Origin: Parasponia andersonii | Lineage: Eukaryota; Streptophyta; Magnoliopsida; Rosales; Cannabaceae | Direction of reading: 5' to 3' | Assembly: GCA_002914805.1 (NCBI GenBank) | Contig: JXTB01000375.1 | Span: 200,029-264,028 of the forward strand | DNA: 64,000 nucleotides | Shown here: one piece after another, positions 1 to 12,639 of the stretch | Layout: the number at the start of each line of letters is the position of its first letter | How positions within the stretch are numbered: position 1 is the first letter of the stretch | Program-made: the position numbers and the translations under genes | Notes under the pieces: generated by a model | What the model was told of the DNA's origin: nothing | The model's database searches: none | Seen by the model: the letters and a program-made list of their open reading frames with translations, nothing else

Positions 1-906
1 TTAGCTTTTACTATTAGAAAAATTTGTTAAGAAAATGTTAAAAGATATTTGTAGTGCTTAACATAATTGGACTACATGTTCAAGTCCGAAATTTTTTTGA
101 GATGAGCAAAACTGTTATATATATATTTAGCTCTTTTCTTCTTAATTTTTTTCTTTGTATTTTTTTTCCATCTTTCTGTTTAGTTGAGTTTTATTGAGTT
201 TTTAATACAATTTAAGTCCAAAAAGTTTTTGAAAAGTTAAAAAACAAAGTATTATATTTTTACTCAACGAAAAGAATGACGTAGTAAATAAACATTTTTC
301 AAGAAATATATGTAAAACTTCTAAATTAAAATTCAGTGAGGAAAATAAGGGCATAATTGAATTTATAAAAAAAAAAAAAAACAACACATGTAAAGTTATT
401 AGAGAAAGAAAAAAGTAAAAAGTAAATAGTCCGCCAGTGAGTGGAGCATATATGTGAGCCTAATATCCCTAATTCCCTACTAGTATGTTGATAAATTACC
501 ACAAATGTGCAACAACATTGCAATTTAGTTTTTTGGTAATTGGCTATACACGAGGCTCCTTTGTTGCAAAACTAAGAAAATAAGCTTACTAGAGACACAA
601 CTAAGTCTAACCCCTCAAAGCTCCATCCAAAAAAAAAGAAGTTTAAAAGTCAAATTATTTGCTCTTACCTGGTCATACTTGAAGAAACAAATCTGACGAT
701 GACACAGTTTGAACATACAATATTTTGTTTATACTACGTGACATTTGAGTTTTTGTCTCTATACGCAAAACCACAATTGATCGTTACGTTTTAAGTAAAC
801 AATGTATTTGTCTATTTAAGGTCTCCAACTTTTGATCATTTAATATTTAAAAAAAAAAAAAGAAAAAAGAAAAATCTTGTGCATTTTTTTTTTTCCTTTT
901 TTCTTT
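1..906. other. AT-rich intergenic DNA
   Basis: Very AT-rich sequence with many homopolymer runs. I see no coding exon, RNA gene or clear repeat here. The short open frames are low-complexity Phe/Leu/Lys-rich translations of A/T tracts. Confidence 0.6.
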
Positions 907-1672
907 AGGGTTAATCACATATAAATACTGAGTTTTAACTTTTTAGTAAAAAAAAATCTTGACTTTTGAATGTCTGCAAAATAATACCATCATTTTTAAA
1001 TTTTTACAAAATAATATCCTAATTTTTGAAATTCTATAAATTAATACTTCCACTTTTAAATTCTACAAATTAATACCCTCAGTTTTTATTTTCGTTGTAT
1101 ATTTATACTATGAGTAAATTAAAAGATGTGAACATCTCTCGTTAATTTATTAAAAATGTTTAGATGTTGGTATATTATCAGAAATTATTTTATAACTACT
1201 TTTTTTGATTAATTGCTAAGAAAACACAATTTTTTTTAACCTCTCATGTTTTTTTTTTTACAATTAACTACTTTTACCTCTAGTTCTAATTTTTTACTTT
1301 TCTTTTTTAAATGAAAAGTGAAATAAGCTAACTAAAAATATTTTTTCAAAAATTTTATTATTGTTTAATAAGTTTTAATTAAGTTGATGATGCCTACTAC
1401 TATCTTTTTATTATTAAAATTAATTAATTGGACATTAAGGTTATAAATTTATATGAATTTCAAATTTTAAGATATTAATTTGCAAGAATTTTAATTGTCA
1501 GGATATCAATTTACAGAATCCGAAAATAAGGGTATTATTTTGCAAAAATACAAAAGCCAAGATATTATTTTGTAGAAATTTAAAAATAGGGGTATTATTT
1601 TACAAATATTTAAAAGATAGGGTTTTTTTTACAAAAAAGTTAAAATTCGGGTATTTTAACGTTATTATCCCT
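907..1672. mobile_element. Fold-back (long terminal inverted repeat) element, non-coding
   Basis: The left end begins AGGGTTAATCAC and the reverse complement of the right end begins AGGGATAATAACG. About 150-200 bp on each side remain alignable as inverted repeats. Within each arm a unit of roughly 35 bp, with the core AAAATAATACC followed by ATTTTTAAATTT and CTACA, is repeated several times. There is no transposase ORF. The ends and structure resemble MULE-like or fold-back non-autonomous DNA transposons. TTCTT lies next to both ends but I cannot define a clean target-site duplication. Class assignment is inference; the inverted-repeat structure is seen directly. Confidence 0.65.
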
Positions 1673-2489
1673 TTCTTAAAAAAAAAAATGAATTGCCTTC
1701 ATTTTTCAATTGGCAGTGGACGTGTTCACTCCTAATTATACTCGAAAAATATCAACTTCATTTAAATATAAGAAATATTCTACTCTTAATTAATTAGCGG
1801 ATTACGATTGTTATAAAACCTATTCCCATTTCCCAAACGACAATAATAATAATGGTAAAAATAATAATAAAAGAATTAAAAATTGCTACTTCTACTGTTG
1901 GTGAATGGTGAGTGATCGATGGATATTTGAACCAGTAAGATACCAACGTTGGCATCCTTTCATTTTCTCCAACGAAATAAAATAAAGTAAACAACCGATG
2001 AACGTAATTTCTTTTTTTCTTCATAGTTCATACCCAAAATATCACAAAAAAAAAAAAAACAGAGTGAGGGATTTTCTTGCTTCGAGAAGATTTAATTTGA
2101 TTTTAAAATGAAGGAAGTTGTGCAGGCAGTATGGAAAAAACAACTAGCACGTTTGACCAAGGAAACAACTATTCCTAAACCCTAATCCTTCCTCTATTAC
2201 ATATAATTGACATTATAGTAAATATATTTCTAAATAGTATCCTCTTACCTAATATAAAAGATACTTGCTCTATAAGCAAGCGTTGTCGAATCTCATATAA
2301 ATTATTATATAACGTACAGAATCAGTTGGGCACAGAACAGAATAGGACTGAATAGGCTACCCCCACTACCTGCAGTATCTACAGTTCCGGGTACCCTTTT
2401 CATCGACCAAACATTTAGAGCTTAATTGTTCTTCTATCTGCTGATTTTGTCACCTGGGTTTCTTTTTATTATTTCTGTATCTGTATATA

Positions 2490-2528
<39 letters not shown>

Positions 2529-3189
2529 CGTTGTTTAATGATGGTGCTCTCTAGTCTTGCACGCACAAGTTTGATTCTGTCAATTAATGTCGAATAGGAA
2601 CAGCGTTTGTATCTTTTTGTTCTTTCTGTGTGTCCAGGATCTTGGGTGGTGGTCCGTCAAATTTGTATTTCGTCGTGGAAGTAGTAGTGAATCCGACAGA
2701 ATAAAATACTTGAGCGATTTTAAGAATAATGATTTAGCTTCTAGTGTTTGTATGCAGACACATGTCTCCTTTGAAACTGCTTTTGCCTGCTTGTCTTTAA
2801 AGTCCATATTAAAGGTGATACTTTGGAGACTAAAGAAGGGTCTTGAACTGAAATAGATTAGCCGTTTGAATTTGTTTTTATCTTAAAGCTTGGTTTGACC
2901 TTAAGCTTAGTGACCAGTTTCTGTCCAATCCAGAAAGGAGATGCCAAGTCAAACTCTGCTGTGCTCTGTTTTATTTTAGTATCGCAGGCCTGCTGCTTGC
3001 TTCTAGATATAGTTTCCTGTTTTAACTCATCATTTTGTTCTTTTTAAGAATACCCCCCCCCGTTGGTTCAACCAGCTGGGCAGGCTCTAAGTGAAAGAGT
3101 ATAAGCCAGTAAATCTACTCTGCTGCTATTTGTGCAGGTGGATATTGAAAGCGATCGTCTCTGAGTAAATTATCGGAGTTATTTGGGCC
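1673..3189. other. Upstream region of the ABCB gene
   Basis: Intergenic DNA with a TA microsatellite around 2492-2522. An acceptor-like TTTGTGCAG at about 3128-3136 lies just before the ABCB start codon, which suggests a 5' UTR intron, though the first non-coding exon is not defined. A C-homopolymer lies near 3053-3061. Two overlapping short ORFs at about 2580-2856 on opposite strands have no recognisable product and I do not call them genes. Confidence 0.45.
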
Positions 3190-6100
3190 ATGGCTGTAGA
3201 GAATGGCCAAGACGGTGACACCAATACGCAGGAGGCCAGCTCCTCTAAAGGCCTGGTAGAAGAAGAGACCACCGGCTCTGCCAATAATGGAGATCAACAG
3301 GGATCTGAGAAGAGCAAATCAGATGAGAAAGTTCCATTTCACAAGCTCTTCTCCTTTGCAGATAGCTTTGATATACTCTTGATGATCGCCGGCAGTATCG
3401 GCGCGGTCGGTAATGGACTAGGTATGCCCCTTATGACAGTAATCTTTGGGCAAATAGTCAATTCTTTCGGGAACAACCAAACCAACCAAGACGTAGTTAG
3501 TGTTGTTTCAAAGGTAAAAATTGTGATAGAAAGTCTTTTGGTTTTATGTTTATGTTCATATTTATATGAAGTTTGTACGTAATTGACAATCTATGCTCCT
3601 GCTAAAATTTCAGGTGGCTCTAAAATTTGTGTACTTGGGTTTGGGGACTTTCGTGGCAGCATTTCTCCGTGAGTACTATGTTGTTTTCTATCTGTTTTTC
3701 TTGTCTCATGATGATGTATTTAAAAGCCAATTAATAAATCCTACCCATGTTTGGTTGGGTTTGTTACTTGTTTGTCAGAGGTGGCTTGCTGGATGGTCAC
3801 AGGCGAAAGACAAGCTTCAAGGATCAGGAGTTTATATTTGAGAACCATATTGAGACAAGATGTTGCTTTTTTCGACAAAGAAACTAGCACAGGAGAGGTC
3901 GTTGGCAGAATGTCTGGTGACACTGTCCTCATACAAGACGCCATGGGCGAGAAGGTATAAATATCAACACCATATCCCAAAGATAAATGATGAAATCATA
4001 TTTAAGAAAATATATATGTTATTGACATATTCATGATCTGGTCATCTAATTTTGCAGGTTGGGAAATTTATACAATTAGTATCAACATTTATTGGAGGCT
4101 TCGTGATAGCATTTATCAAAGGATGGCTTCTCACCCTTGTTATGATGACCGCCATCCCTCTAATGGTCATAGCTGGTGCATCTATGGCCTTATTCATAAG
4201 CAAGATGGCTTCCCGTGGACAAACAGCTTATGCAAAAGCAGCAAATGTGGTTGAACAAACGATTGGCTCAATCAGAACAGTAAGTCACCTTTGACAGAAA
4301 GTGTGCATGTACTCTCTGTGTTTTACTGACTTTGTTGTCTATCTAGGTTGCATCATTTACTGGGGAGAAACAAGCAATAACAAATTACAACAAGTTTCTT
4401 GTTAACGCCTATAAATCTGGCGTTTATGAAGGCGCAGCTGCTGGACTTGGTTTTGGCTTAGTTATGTTAGTCATCTTTTGCAGCTACGCCTTAGCTGTAT
4501 GGTTTGGCGCAAAGATGATAAGGGAAAAAGGATATAGTGGGGGCGACGTTCTGAATGTGATTGTTGCTGTATTGACTGGATCTATGTGAGTATATCCATA
4601 TTTCTCTTTTGTTTAGCTAAACAACTGTAATACCATTTCCTCAGGTTTCTTTTCATGGTTTTTATTTTATATTTTCATATATAGACACGAGCTTGTATAA
4701 CTCCTACAACATACTAATTTTTGTTTTCCTGAAAACATGTGCATGAGTTAGGTCCTTGGGGCAGGCTTCTCCTTGCATGAGCGCATTTGCTGCTGGTCAA
4801 GCTGCAGCATTTAAGATGTTTGAGACTATTAATAGGACACCAGAAATCGATTCTTATGACACCAGAGGGAAGATATTAGACGACTGTCGTGGAGATATCG
4901 AGTTAAGAAACGTTTACTTTAGTTATCCAGCCAGACCAGATGAGCAAATATTCAATGGATTCTCGCTTGATATTCCTAGTGGCACTACCACTGCTTTGGT
5001 TGGCCAAAGTGGAAGTGGCAAATCAACAGTCATAAGTCTCATTGAGAGGTTTTATGACCCACAATCGGGTGAAGTTCTAATAGATGGAATCAACTTGAAG
5101 GAGTTTCAGCTTAAATGGATAAGGGGGAAAATTGGTCTTGTCAGTCAAGAACCTGTATTATTTGCTTCTAGTATCAAGGAAAATATTGCATATGGAAAGA
5201 AAGATGCAACTATTGAAGAAATAAAAGCGGCAGCAGAACTCGCAAATGCTGCTAAGTTCATTGATAAATTGCCTCAGGTTATAATTCTAGTCAAACTTAC
5301 AAACACTTGATTTGTTTTTTTGTTGTCTTCTTGATTAAAAAAATTATAAGCTTACATGGGAATTTGAAATTATTGCAGGGACTTGATACCATGGTTGGTG
5401 AACATGGGACTCAGCTATCTGGCGGTCAGAAACAGAGAGTAGCTATCGCAAGAGCAATTCTTAAAGACCCTCGTATTTTACTTCTAGATGAAGCAACAAG
5501 TGCACTTGATGCAGAATCTGAAAGGATAGTGCAAGAAGCATTGGACAGAATTATGGTCAATCGAACTACTGTCGTTGTTGCTCATCGTTTGAGCACTGTG
5601 AGGAACGCAGATATGATTGCTGTAATTCATAGAGGAAAGATGGTTGAAAAAGGTAATTGGCCAAAGTGAAGCTTCCTATATATGTCCTTAAGATTTGTTT
5701 CATCTAACAAAAGTTTGTTTATGTCACTTAACAATACCTTTATGAATTGGTGATTAGGCTCACACTCAGAATTAGTGAAGGATCCTGAGGGAGCATATGC
5801 TCAGCTTATACACTTACAAGAAGTGAGGAAAGGGTCAGAACAAATTGTGGGGGATCAAAACAAAACCGAAGTTACTCCAGAACTATTTAGACAATCAAGT
5901 CATAGAGGTTCAAGAGGGTCAATTGCACGATCTCTAAGTCGGGGCTCATCAAGAAATAGCAGTCGCAATTCATTCTCAATCGCATTTGGTTTACCTACTG
6001 GCATTCATGACACTACATTGACAGATCCAGAATCCCTCATACAAGAAGCCAAATCCCTTCCAAATGTCCCAATTAGCCGCCTTGCTGCCCTTAACAAACC

Positions 6101-8306
6101 AGAGATACCAATTCTTCTCATTGGAGCTATAGCCGCCATCACTAATGGTGTTATACTTCCAATTTTTGGTCTGCTTATATCTAATATGATAAAGGTATTC
6201 TATGAACCCCCTCACAAGCAAAAAAAAGATGCCGCGTTTTGGGCAATAATGTTTATGGTTCTTGGTATTGCATCATTAGTGGTAATACCGGCACGAAGTT
6301 ACTTCTTTTCCATAGCTGGGAGCAAGTTAATTCAACGTATAAGATTAATGTGTTTTGAGAAAGTGGTTCACATGGAAGTTGGATGGTTTGATGAGCCAGA
6401 GCACTCAAGTGGTTCCCTTGGGGCTAGGCTATCTGCAGATGCAGCGATTGTGCGAGCCTTAGTTGGAGATGCGCTTGGTCAATTGGTTCAGAATATTGGA
6501 TCAGCAGTTGCAGGTTTAGTCATTGCCTTTCTTGCAAGTTGGCAATTGGCCTTTATCATCCTCGTCTTGCTTCCATTGATCGGAGTCAATGGATACATTC
6601 AAGCAAAGTTCATGAAAGGTTTCAGCGCAGATGCAAAGGTATGCTAAAAAACAAATGAATGAGCTAGCTAGATCATTTTATTGTTGCGCCTTAGTTGCTC
6701 ATATATAACAGTCACGTTAAAAATTAATATTTAAGTTTATTATTAATGGTGTTTTCGAAAAACAGATTTAATAAAATGAAAAGTATTCATTTCATAATGA
6801 TGTAAACTATAATATGAAAATTATCTTGGTTGCAGATGATGTATGAGGAAGCAAGCCAAGTGGCTAACGATGCAGTGGGAAGCATAAGAACCGTTGCTTC
6901 TTTTTGTGCAGAAGAGAAAGTGATGGAGTTGTATAAGAAGAAATGTGAAGGCCCTGTGAAGACAGGAATAAGGCAAGGCTTAATTAGTGGCATAGGATTT
7001 GGGCTGTCTTTCCTCCTACTTTTTTGTGTCTATGCAACTAGTTTTTATGCTGGAGCCAAACTCGTAAAGGCTAGAAAAGCTTCGTTCTCAGATGTTTTTA
7101 GGGTAATCAATCATTCCTTTTGCTTATTTGGTATCCAATGTCAATGGAAAATATATGGATAACAATATGAAATGTTACGCATGTGATCCGTAGGTCTTCT
7201 TTGCTTTGACGATGGCAGCAGTGGGAATTTCTCAATCAAGCTCACTCGCTCCTGATTCTAGCAAAGCCAAGACTGCCGCTGCGTCCATATTCGCGATAAT
7301 AGACCGAAAGTCGAAGATAGACCCAAGTGATGATTCTGGGGAGACAGTAGATAATGTGCGAGGGGAGATTCAGCTACGCCATGTGAGCTTTAAGTATCCA
7401 TCAAGGCCAGATATTCAGATTTTCAGAGACCTCAGTTTAAGTATTCATTCCGGCAAGGTAAATACATAATGTATTTTAATACATTTGTAGAAATAGCGTG
7501 TTGAATTCCAGATAGTTTATCAAAGTTTGTTTTGTGTGTTTCAGACTGTTGCCTTGGTTGGAGAAAGCGGGAGTGGAAAATCAACAGTGATAGCTTTGTT
7601 GCAAAGATTTTATGATATTGATTCAGGAAACATAACATTGGACGGAGTTGAACTTCAAAGGTTGAAACTAAGATGGTTGAGGCAGCAGATGGGACTAGTA
7701 AGCCAAGAGCCTGTTTTGTTCAATGACACCATTCGTGCCAACATTGCTTACGGAAAGGAAGGGGATGCTACAGAGGCAGAGATTTTGGCAGCCTCGGAGT
7801 TGGCCAATGCCCACAAGTTCATCAGTAGCTTACAACAGGTGTGCTTTTAATTTAACATTAAGCCATGGTCTTTACTTGATCAATTTATTGTATTATGTTA
7901 TGTAGTAGACTATGCTATGACTGGAATACTAAGAGTTGAGTATTGACAGGGCTACGATACGGTGGTAGGAGAGAGAGGAGTGCAGCTGTCGGGAGGGCAA
8001 AAGCAGAGGGTGGCCATTGCAAGGGCAATAGTGAAAAGCCCAAAAATATTGTTGTTGGACGAGGCAACAAGTGCCCTCGATGCAGAATCAGAGAAAGTGG
8101 TCCAAGATGCACTTGACAGAGTCATGATCAATAGAACCACCGTGGTGGTGGCACATAGACTGTCCACCATCAAGAATGCTGATGTTATTGCTGTTGTTAA
8201 GAATGGAGTCATCGTTGAGAAAGGCAAGCACGATGCCCTCATTAACATTAAGGACGGCTTTTATGCCTCCTTAGTTGCGCTTCACATGAGTGCTTCCACT
8301 TCATAA
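3190..8306 (+). CDS. ABCB21: Full-length ABC transporter B family protein (MDR/PGP, ABCB4/ABCB21 clade)
   Basis: Twelve coding exons with GT-AG introns: 3190-3513, 3614-3668, 3779-3954, 4058-4279, 4347-4585, 4752-5277, 5379-5652, 5758-6638, 6836-7102, 7194-7457, 7545-7838, 7950-8306. They join in frame to 1292 residues, normal for plant full-size ABCB proteins. Layout is TMD-NBD-TMD-NBD. NBD1 has Walker [10 protein letters not shown] at about residue 423 and signature LSGGQ at about 527. NBD2 has GESGSGKST at about 1082 and LSGGQ at about 1187. Both Walker B segments read [11 protein letters not shown], so both ATP sites look intact. The Ser/Arg-rich linker between halves is in exon 8. Arabidopsis relatives ABCB4 and ABCB21 move auxin across the plasma membrane; auxin as substrate here is inferred from clade and synteny. 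ABCB3, 5, 7, 9, 11 and 12 are close relatives and cannot be excluded by eye. Confidence 0.93.
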
Positions 8307-9467
8307 ATTGTTATTTTCTCTTTTCGTCTAAGTTTACTTCTTAGGTACAGACTACGGTCAAACATTTGCAAAATTTTCAAAAGAATCATAGACAGGAAAT
8401 TATAAATAGTTCCCTTTTATATATCTATTGAAGTCATAACTAGTTTGGATGTTATATGGTTTGTAAATCTACCATCATCTTCAAGAATGAATAAACAATA
8501 TTATGTTTTAATATCACAAGTAACGGTGACTGTGAAATCAATTGTCTTTTCCTCTTACGAGTGGGAACCAAAGAATGCACGAAAGACGGATCTTTGTCAA
8601 AGAGACAAGATTGCCAAAACAGATGTCACCTGTGACAATTGACTCTCTCTTACAAAGTTCGAAATAGTTTCGTTATTATTATTAATAAAAAAGTAGATTC
8701 ATTGTTTGATATAATCACTCTCAAGGTTCAAGGGCTAAATCAATATTCAAATTAATAATAAAAAGAAGATAATATCATGCCTTAGTACTCTAGAGTACTA
8801 AAGAATGCCCATGGGGAGCTCGCTTCTATGATCCATCAGTGCCAATATAGTAAGGGATGACATCCTTCGAGCTAGCCAAAGTCAGCTCTGTTGAATCTTC
8901 ACTTTCTGAATTCTACTTCGTTTAGTGTGGAAGACTACCTGAACTCTGTGCCCCACCACCCACCCAAAAAAGATAGAAAAAGTGAACCCTCCCCTTCCCA
9001 TAACAAAGTAAATTTGTTCAAAGATTTACCTACGTAATCTCTAAATTTATTCTCAATTTCTTCCAAGATTTACTTATGTAATCTCTATATTCATTGTCAT
9101 ACTTCTTGTGAGAAACAATCTCTTTGGATTTATGAAATAAATTCACATGTTCTCGTCGGGGAACCTTACACAAAAAGGTAAAAACTTTTCTTATGTTCAA
9201 CCTCTTATCATGACAGATATGCGCGAATCTTTCAAGGCAACGCTTATTGGCCATGTTACAAGTTATATTCGAAAATAAGCCCATTCTGTATGAAATTAAC
9301 GAGTCCTTAAGATAAGACTTCTTTACCAAATGCATGCTTTCTAAACTTTAACATAACACATCTCCGATTCCTGATTTCTCCTCGTCCGTTTAAAAATTAT
9401 AAAGGGATGAAAAGAGATTCATTCAAATGAGCAAAAAATAACTCGAAGATAGCAGTCTTAAAACTAT
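8307..9467. other. Convergent intergenic region between ABCB and NIP30-like genes
   Basis: Holds the 3' ends of two convergent genes. A local duplication of about 45 bp (GATTTAC-TA-GTAATCTCTA units) sits near 9023-9108. A minus-strand open frame of 101 codons at 9030-9335 is Lys/Arg-rich and I do not recognise it; there are no supporting features and I leave it uncalled. Confidence 0.4.
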
Positions 9468-11069
9468 CTAATCATCTTCTTCGCTGTCATCACTATATGA
9501 CACTAAACCAGTCTTAAAGATATCAGTAGTTCTATCAGTATCAGCATTAGGTAATTTTGTTGGCTGAGAACTTTTTTCTGTATCAACATCACAAATGTTC
9601 TTTGCATTGGAGGGCTCTATAAGACTCCCCTTATCCAACTTAGCTTTTTTTGCTACTGGCTTCACTTTTATGATCATACCTAACGGACGAGCAGGAGGAA
9701 TCTGCTTCCCAGCAGACTTCTGTTCCTGCAATGGGAAGCATTGTATTTAGAGGTCTACACACTTCCAACTTCACAAAAACACAAGTAAGCAGAGAACAGA
9801 ATTCTCTTCACTAAAAGCCCAACACTTTCAACTATCACAAAGACCACATAACCAGAGAGAAAATAGGTCTTTTCTCACTCTCAAACCGAGGGAATAACAC
9901 AAACTACTGGCGCATGTGTTAGTATCACTAAAAGAAATACAATAAAACCGTCGGTTAAAAAATCTACTACATCATGAACTATCAATCTACAAAAAGATAA
10001 ACAAGAAACGAACCTGGGGTAAAGTAGTAGGAGGAGGTGTTTCCTTAAGCTCATGTACAACCATGGACTGTGCTGCCACTGCTGCCTGAAGCAGGAAGCA
10101 AAATATTAATAGCTAGCAGTGCCATAGTGATTGTTATTTGTAATGGAAAGTGTAAGATTTGCGGCTTCGGAATCAATAGTAGTGATTTTGAAAGACAAAG
10201 GGAATGGAGGATAGAAGATACAAGTAGAGAAAGATAAGAGTCAACAGAGGGTGTTTTAGAGAAACAGAGAAGAGTGTTGTATGGTATGGTCCTGGTCCTG
10301 TTCCTGTAAACTCAAAGATAGTAAAATGGCAGGTGGGAGTTGATTTGAAGAGAAGCAATGTAGATGAATATTATGTTACCTGGAAAGAAAGAAGGTGTTG
10401 GGCTTCGTCATGGGCGAGTTGTTGTTCATACTCCCTCCTTGACTGAGAGAGAAAGAGCAACAAATAATGATATAAGAGTGAGTAGTTAGAAGGGTAAGTG
10501 AGTGTAGTGGCGTTGGTAATTTTGGTGTTAAAGAGTGTGGTTGGTTACCTTGTCTAGTTTATCAAGGAACTCACTCTCATCTTCATCTAAAGCTTTAGGA
10601 GGCCCTGCAAATGCAAAATAAAAAGAGTCAAGAAGCAAAGGACTGTAAGGTAAGGGGTAAGGTAAAGGGATTGTGGTCTCACTATGCTTAAAGCGTTCGT
10701 TGAATTCTGCATCCTTCTTGTCTTTATTTTCCTTTAAAATCTGAAACGAATAAAATTGTTACTAATTATATATGTATATGTATATGTATGAAGAAGGAAA
10801 GGAAGAAAGCAAGGTAGGTAGGCATAGATAGTAATACTAGAGGACCTGGTAAAGGGGTCTATCCCTCTGGGCAGTACCATCCTCAACGCGTTCGCCCCTT
10901 TCTCTCTTTGCTTCATCCAACTGTTAATAATTCGTTTGATATATTGATTTCAGAGGATTTCTAGATTCAAAATGAAAAGTGTATTATTATACATGTATCT
11001 CTCTTTATTCACCTGCTCTTCCGATACGAAATTCATAAGCCTGATGGCCCGACTTGATTCTTCCGCCAT
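9468..11069 (-). CDS. NIP30 / PSME3IP1 (FAM192A)-like nuclear protein
   Basis: Seven exons on the minus strand: 11069-11013, 10920-10846, 10740-10683, 10604-10549, 10442-10380, 10085-10014, 9725-9468. All introns are GT-AG and the chain gives 212 residues. The N-terminus (MAEESSRAIRLMNFVSEEQ, then LDEAKRERGERVEDG and RPLYQ) is the hallmark of the NEFA-interacting nuclear protein NIP30 domain, followed by a KENKDKKDAEFNERFKH helix, an acidic ALDEDESEFLDKL stretch and a heptad-like REYEQQLAHDEAQ segment. The C-terminal exon is Lys-rich and ends in an acidic SDDSEEDD tail. The animal homologue binds the PA28-gamma proteasome activator in the nucleus; a plant partner is not known to me. It sits between ABCB and the LCD-like gene, as At3g62140 does in Arabidopsis (recalled). 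Confidence 0.88.
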
Positions 11070-11639
11070 TTTCCCACGGTCTCACTACTTCTGCTCCTGC
11101 CTCGATCAGATCGATCAGTCCCCAGATGGCGGAGGAGGAGGAAGAAGATAACCCCTTCCTTCTAATCTGTAATTTGCCAGTAAATACTAAATTCCTAATC
11201 CACTCCGTCTTTCTTTGGGAACGCAATCATGTGCCTGTAACTATTTCTTTCTTACGGAAATACACATTCTAAGAAATGAGAAATTTAGTTGGACCTCCGT
11301 TATTTTTAATAAATGTTTATTTTTCTCTTTTTATTACTTCACTTATTTCTACCATAACTACCTATGATTATATACCATTTTTAGTTTATTTAAATTTTTA
11401 TACTTGTTCCGTAATGTTTTAGACATGATACATATACTCATATACCCATTATTTTGTTAAATGAATATTTACTTAAAATGAGCCCACATTTTAATTATTT
11501 TGCTATAAGACCAAGAATGAATGTGAAATTAATAGCTAGGCCAATTTATGTATGGATTTATAATAAAAATACATAAATAAAGGAAATAATCTTTAAATAA
11601 AAAAATGAAGATGCTCTTTAATTAATCTCCATTCTATAA
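11070..11639. other. Upstream region of the NIP30-like gene
   Basis: AT-rich DNA upstream of the minus-strand NIP30-like start codon. No TATA box or other gene could be assigned with confidence. Confidence 0.35.
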
Positions 11640-12630
11640 ATATTTAGATTTAATCTCAAATTTGGCCTCCAACTATTACCTGATTCTTATTTTCGTCAAT
11701 AACTTTATATTGTCCAAAGTTTCGTACCCCATAACTTTTTATTTGTCTCATTTAATCCCTTTTGTTACTCTTCCATTTTAAATAGATAGAAAAAGTTTCA
11801 TTTTGGCTTCCATATTTATTATAAGATCTCATTTTCACCCCAAAACTTTAAATTGTCTTTATCTTAGTACATACTCTATCAAAAGGTCTTATTTTAATAT
11901 TTATTGTCATTTTATGGTTAAGAGGATATGTACTCACTTGAAGTTTTTAATAAGACATCTTAAGTTGTTTGTACGACAAAAAGGAGTAGTAGAAAATTTT
12001 TATTTTATTCAAATAAAATACAAAAAAAAAATTATTTTCATACAAGATTTAGTAATCCACCTATCGACATGATTTAATTTTAAAAGGTTTTTAAAGATTT
12101 TCTTTAAATTCATCTTACTAAGTCATTGTCGCAATAACTTCGAGTCAATCAGGATGTACTTTTTTTCTTAATACTCAAATCATGTTTTGTTTTAAAAAAA
12201 GTAATAAAAATAACTTTAGGGTTTTTTTTTAATTTATTTTTGTTTTTATCACTAAATAAAAAGTAATAATATTTATCTAAGTTCCTTTTTTCCATATTTT
12301 TTTTTAGTTGTATATCATCTAATTACCAAAGATCGCATATCTAAACCAATAATTAGATAAACAAAATTATTTTTCTTATACAGTGGAAAAGAATAAATTT
12401 ATTGTCTAGAAAAATTGAGAAGATAACATCGTTCATCTTCGACTAATGAAATAACAAATTTATTTAATAAAACTGAAATGCACAAAATAATCTTTTTAAA
12501 ACTCTAAGTGTCTTGTGCTTTTTGCATATGTTTTTAACAATAAAAAGATGACACGATGTAAAATACGAGTGCCAAAATAAGAATGTTTTAAAGTTTAATA
12601 GCCAAAATAAGAGTTGGGATGCAATTCGTG
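11640..12630. repeat. AT-rich repeat with inverted, related ends (possible non-autonomous DNA transposon)
   Basis: Left-side phrases such as TTCTTATTTTCGTCAATAACTTTAT resemble the reverse complement of the right side (CTCTTATTTTGGCTATTAAACTTT). Similar phrases recur near 29230-29470, including a CATTTGTC-CCCTTTTGTT motif in inverted orientation. There are no coding domains. The arms are degenerate and the borders uncertain, so this is a tentative call. Confidence 0.35.
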
Positions 12631-12639
12631 GTACTAATC

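Noticed and set aside
2580..2856. Two overlapping short ORFs upstream of the ABCB gene
   Set aside because: No homology recognised, opposite strands overlap, and the region is the likely leader or promoter of ABCB.
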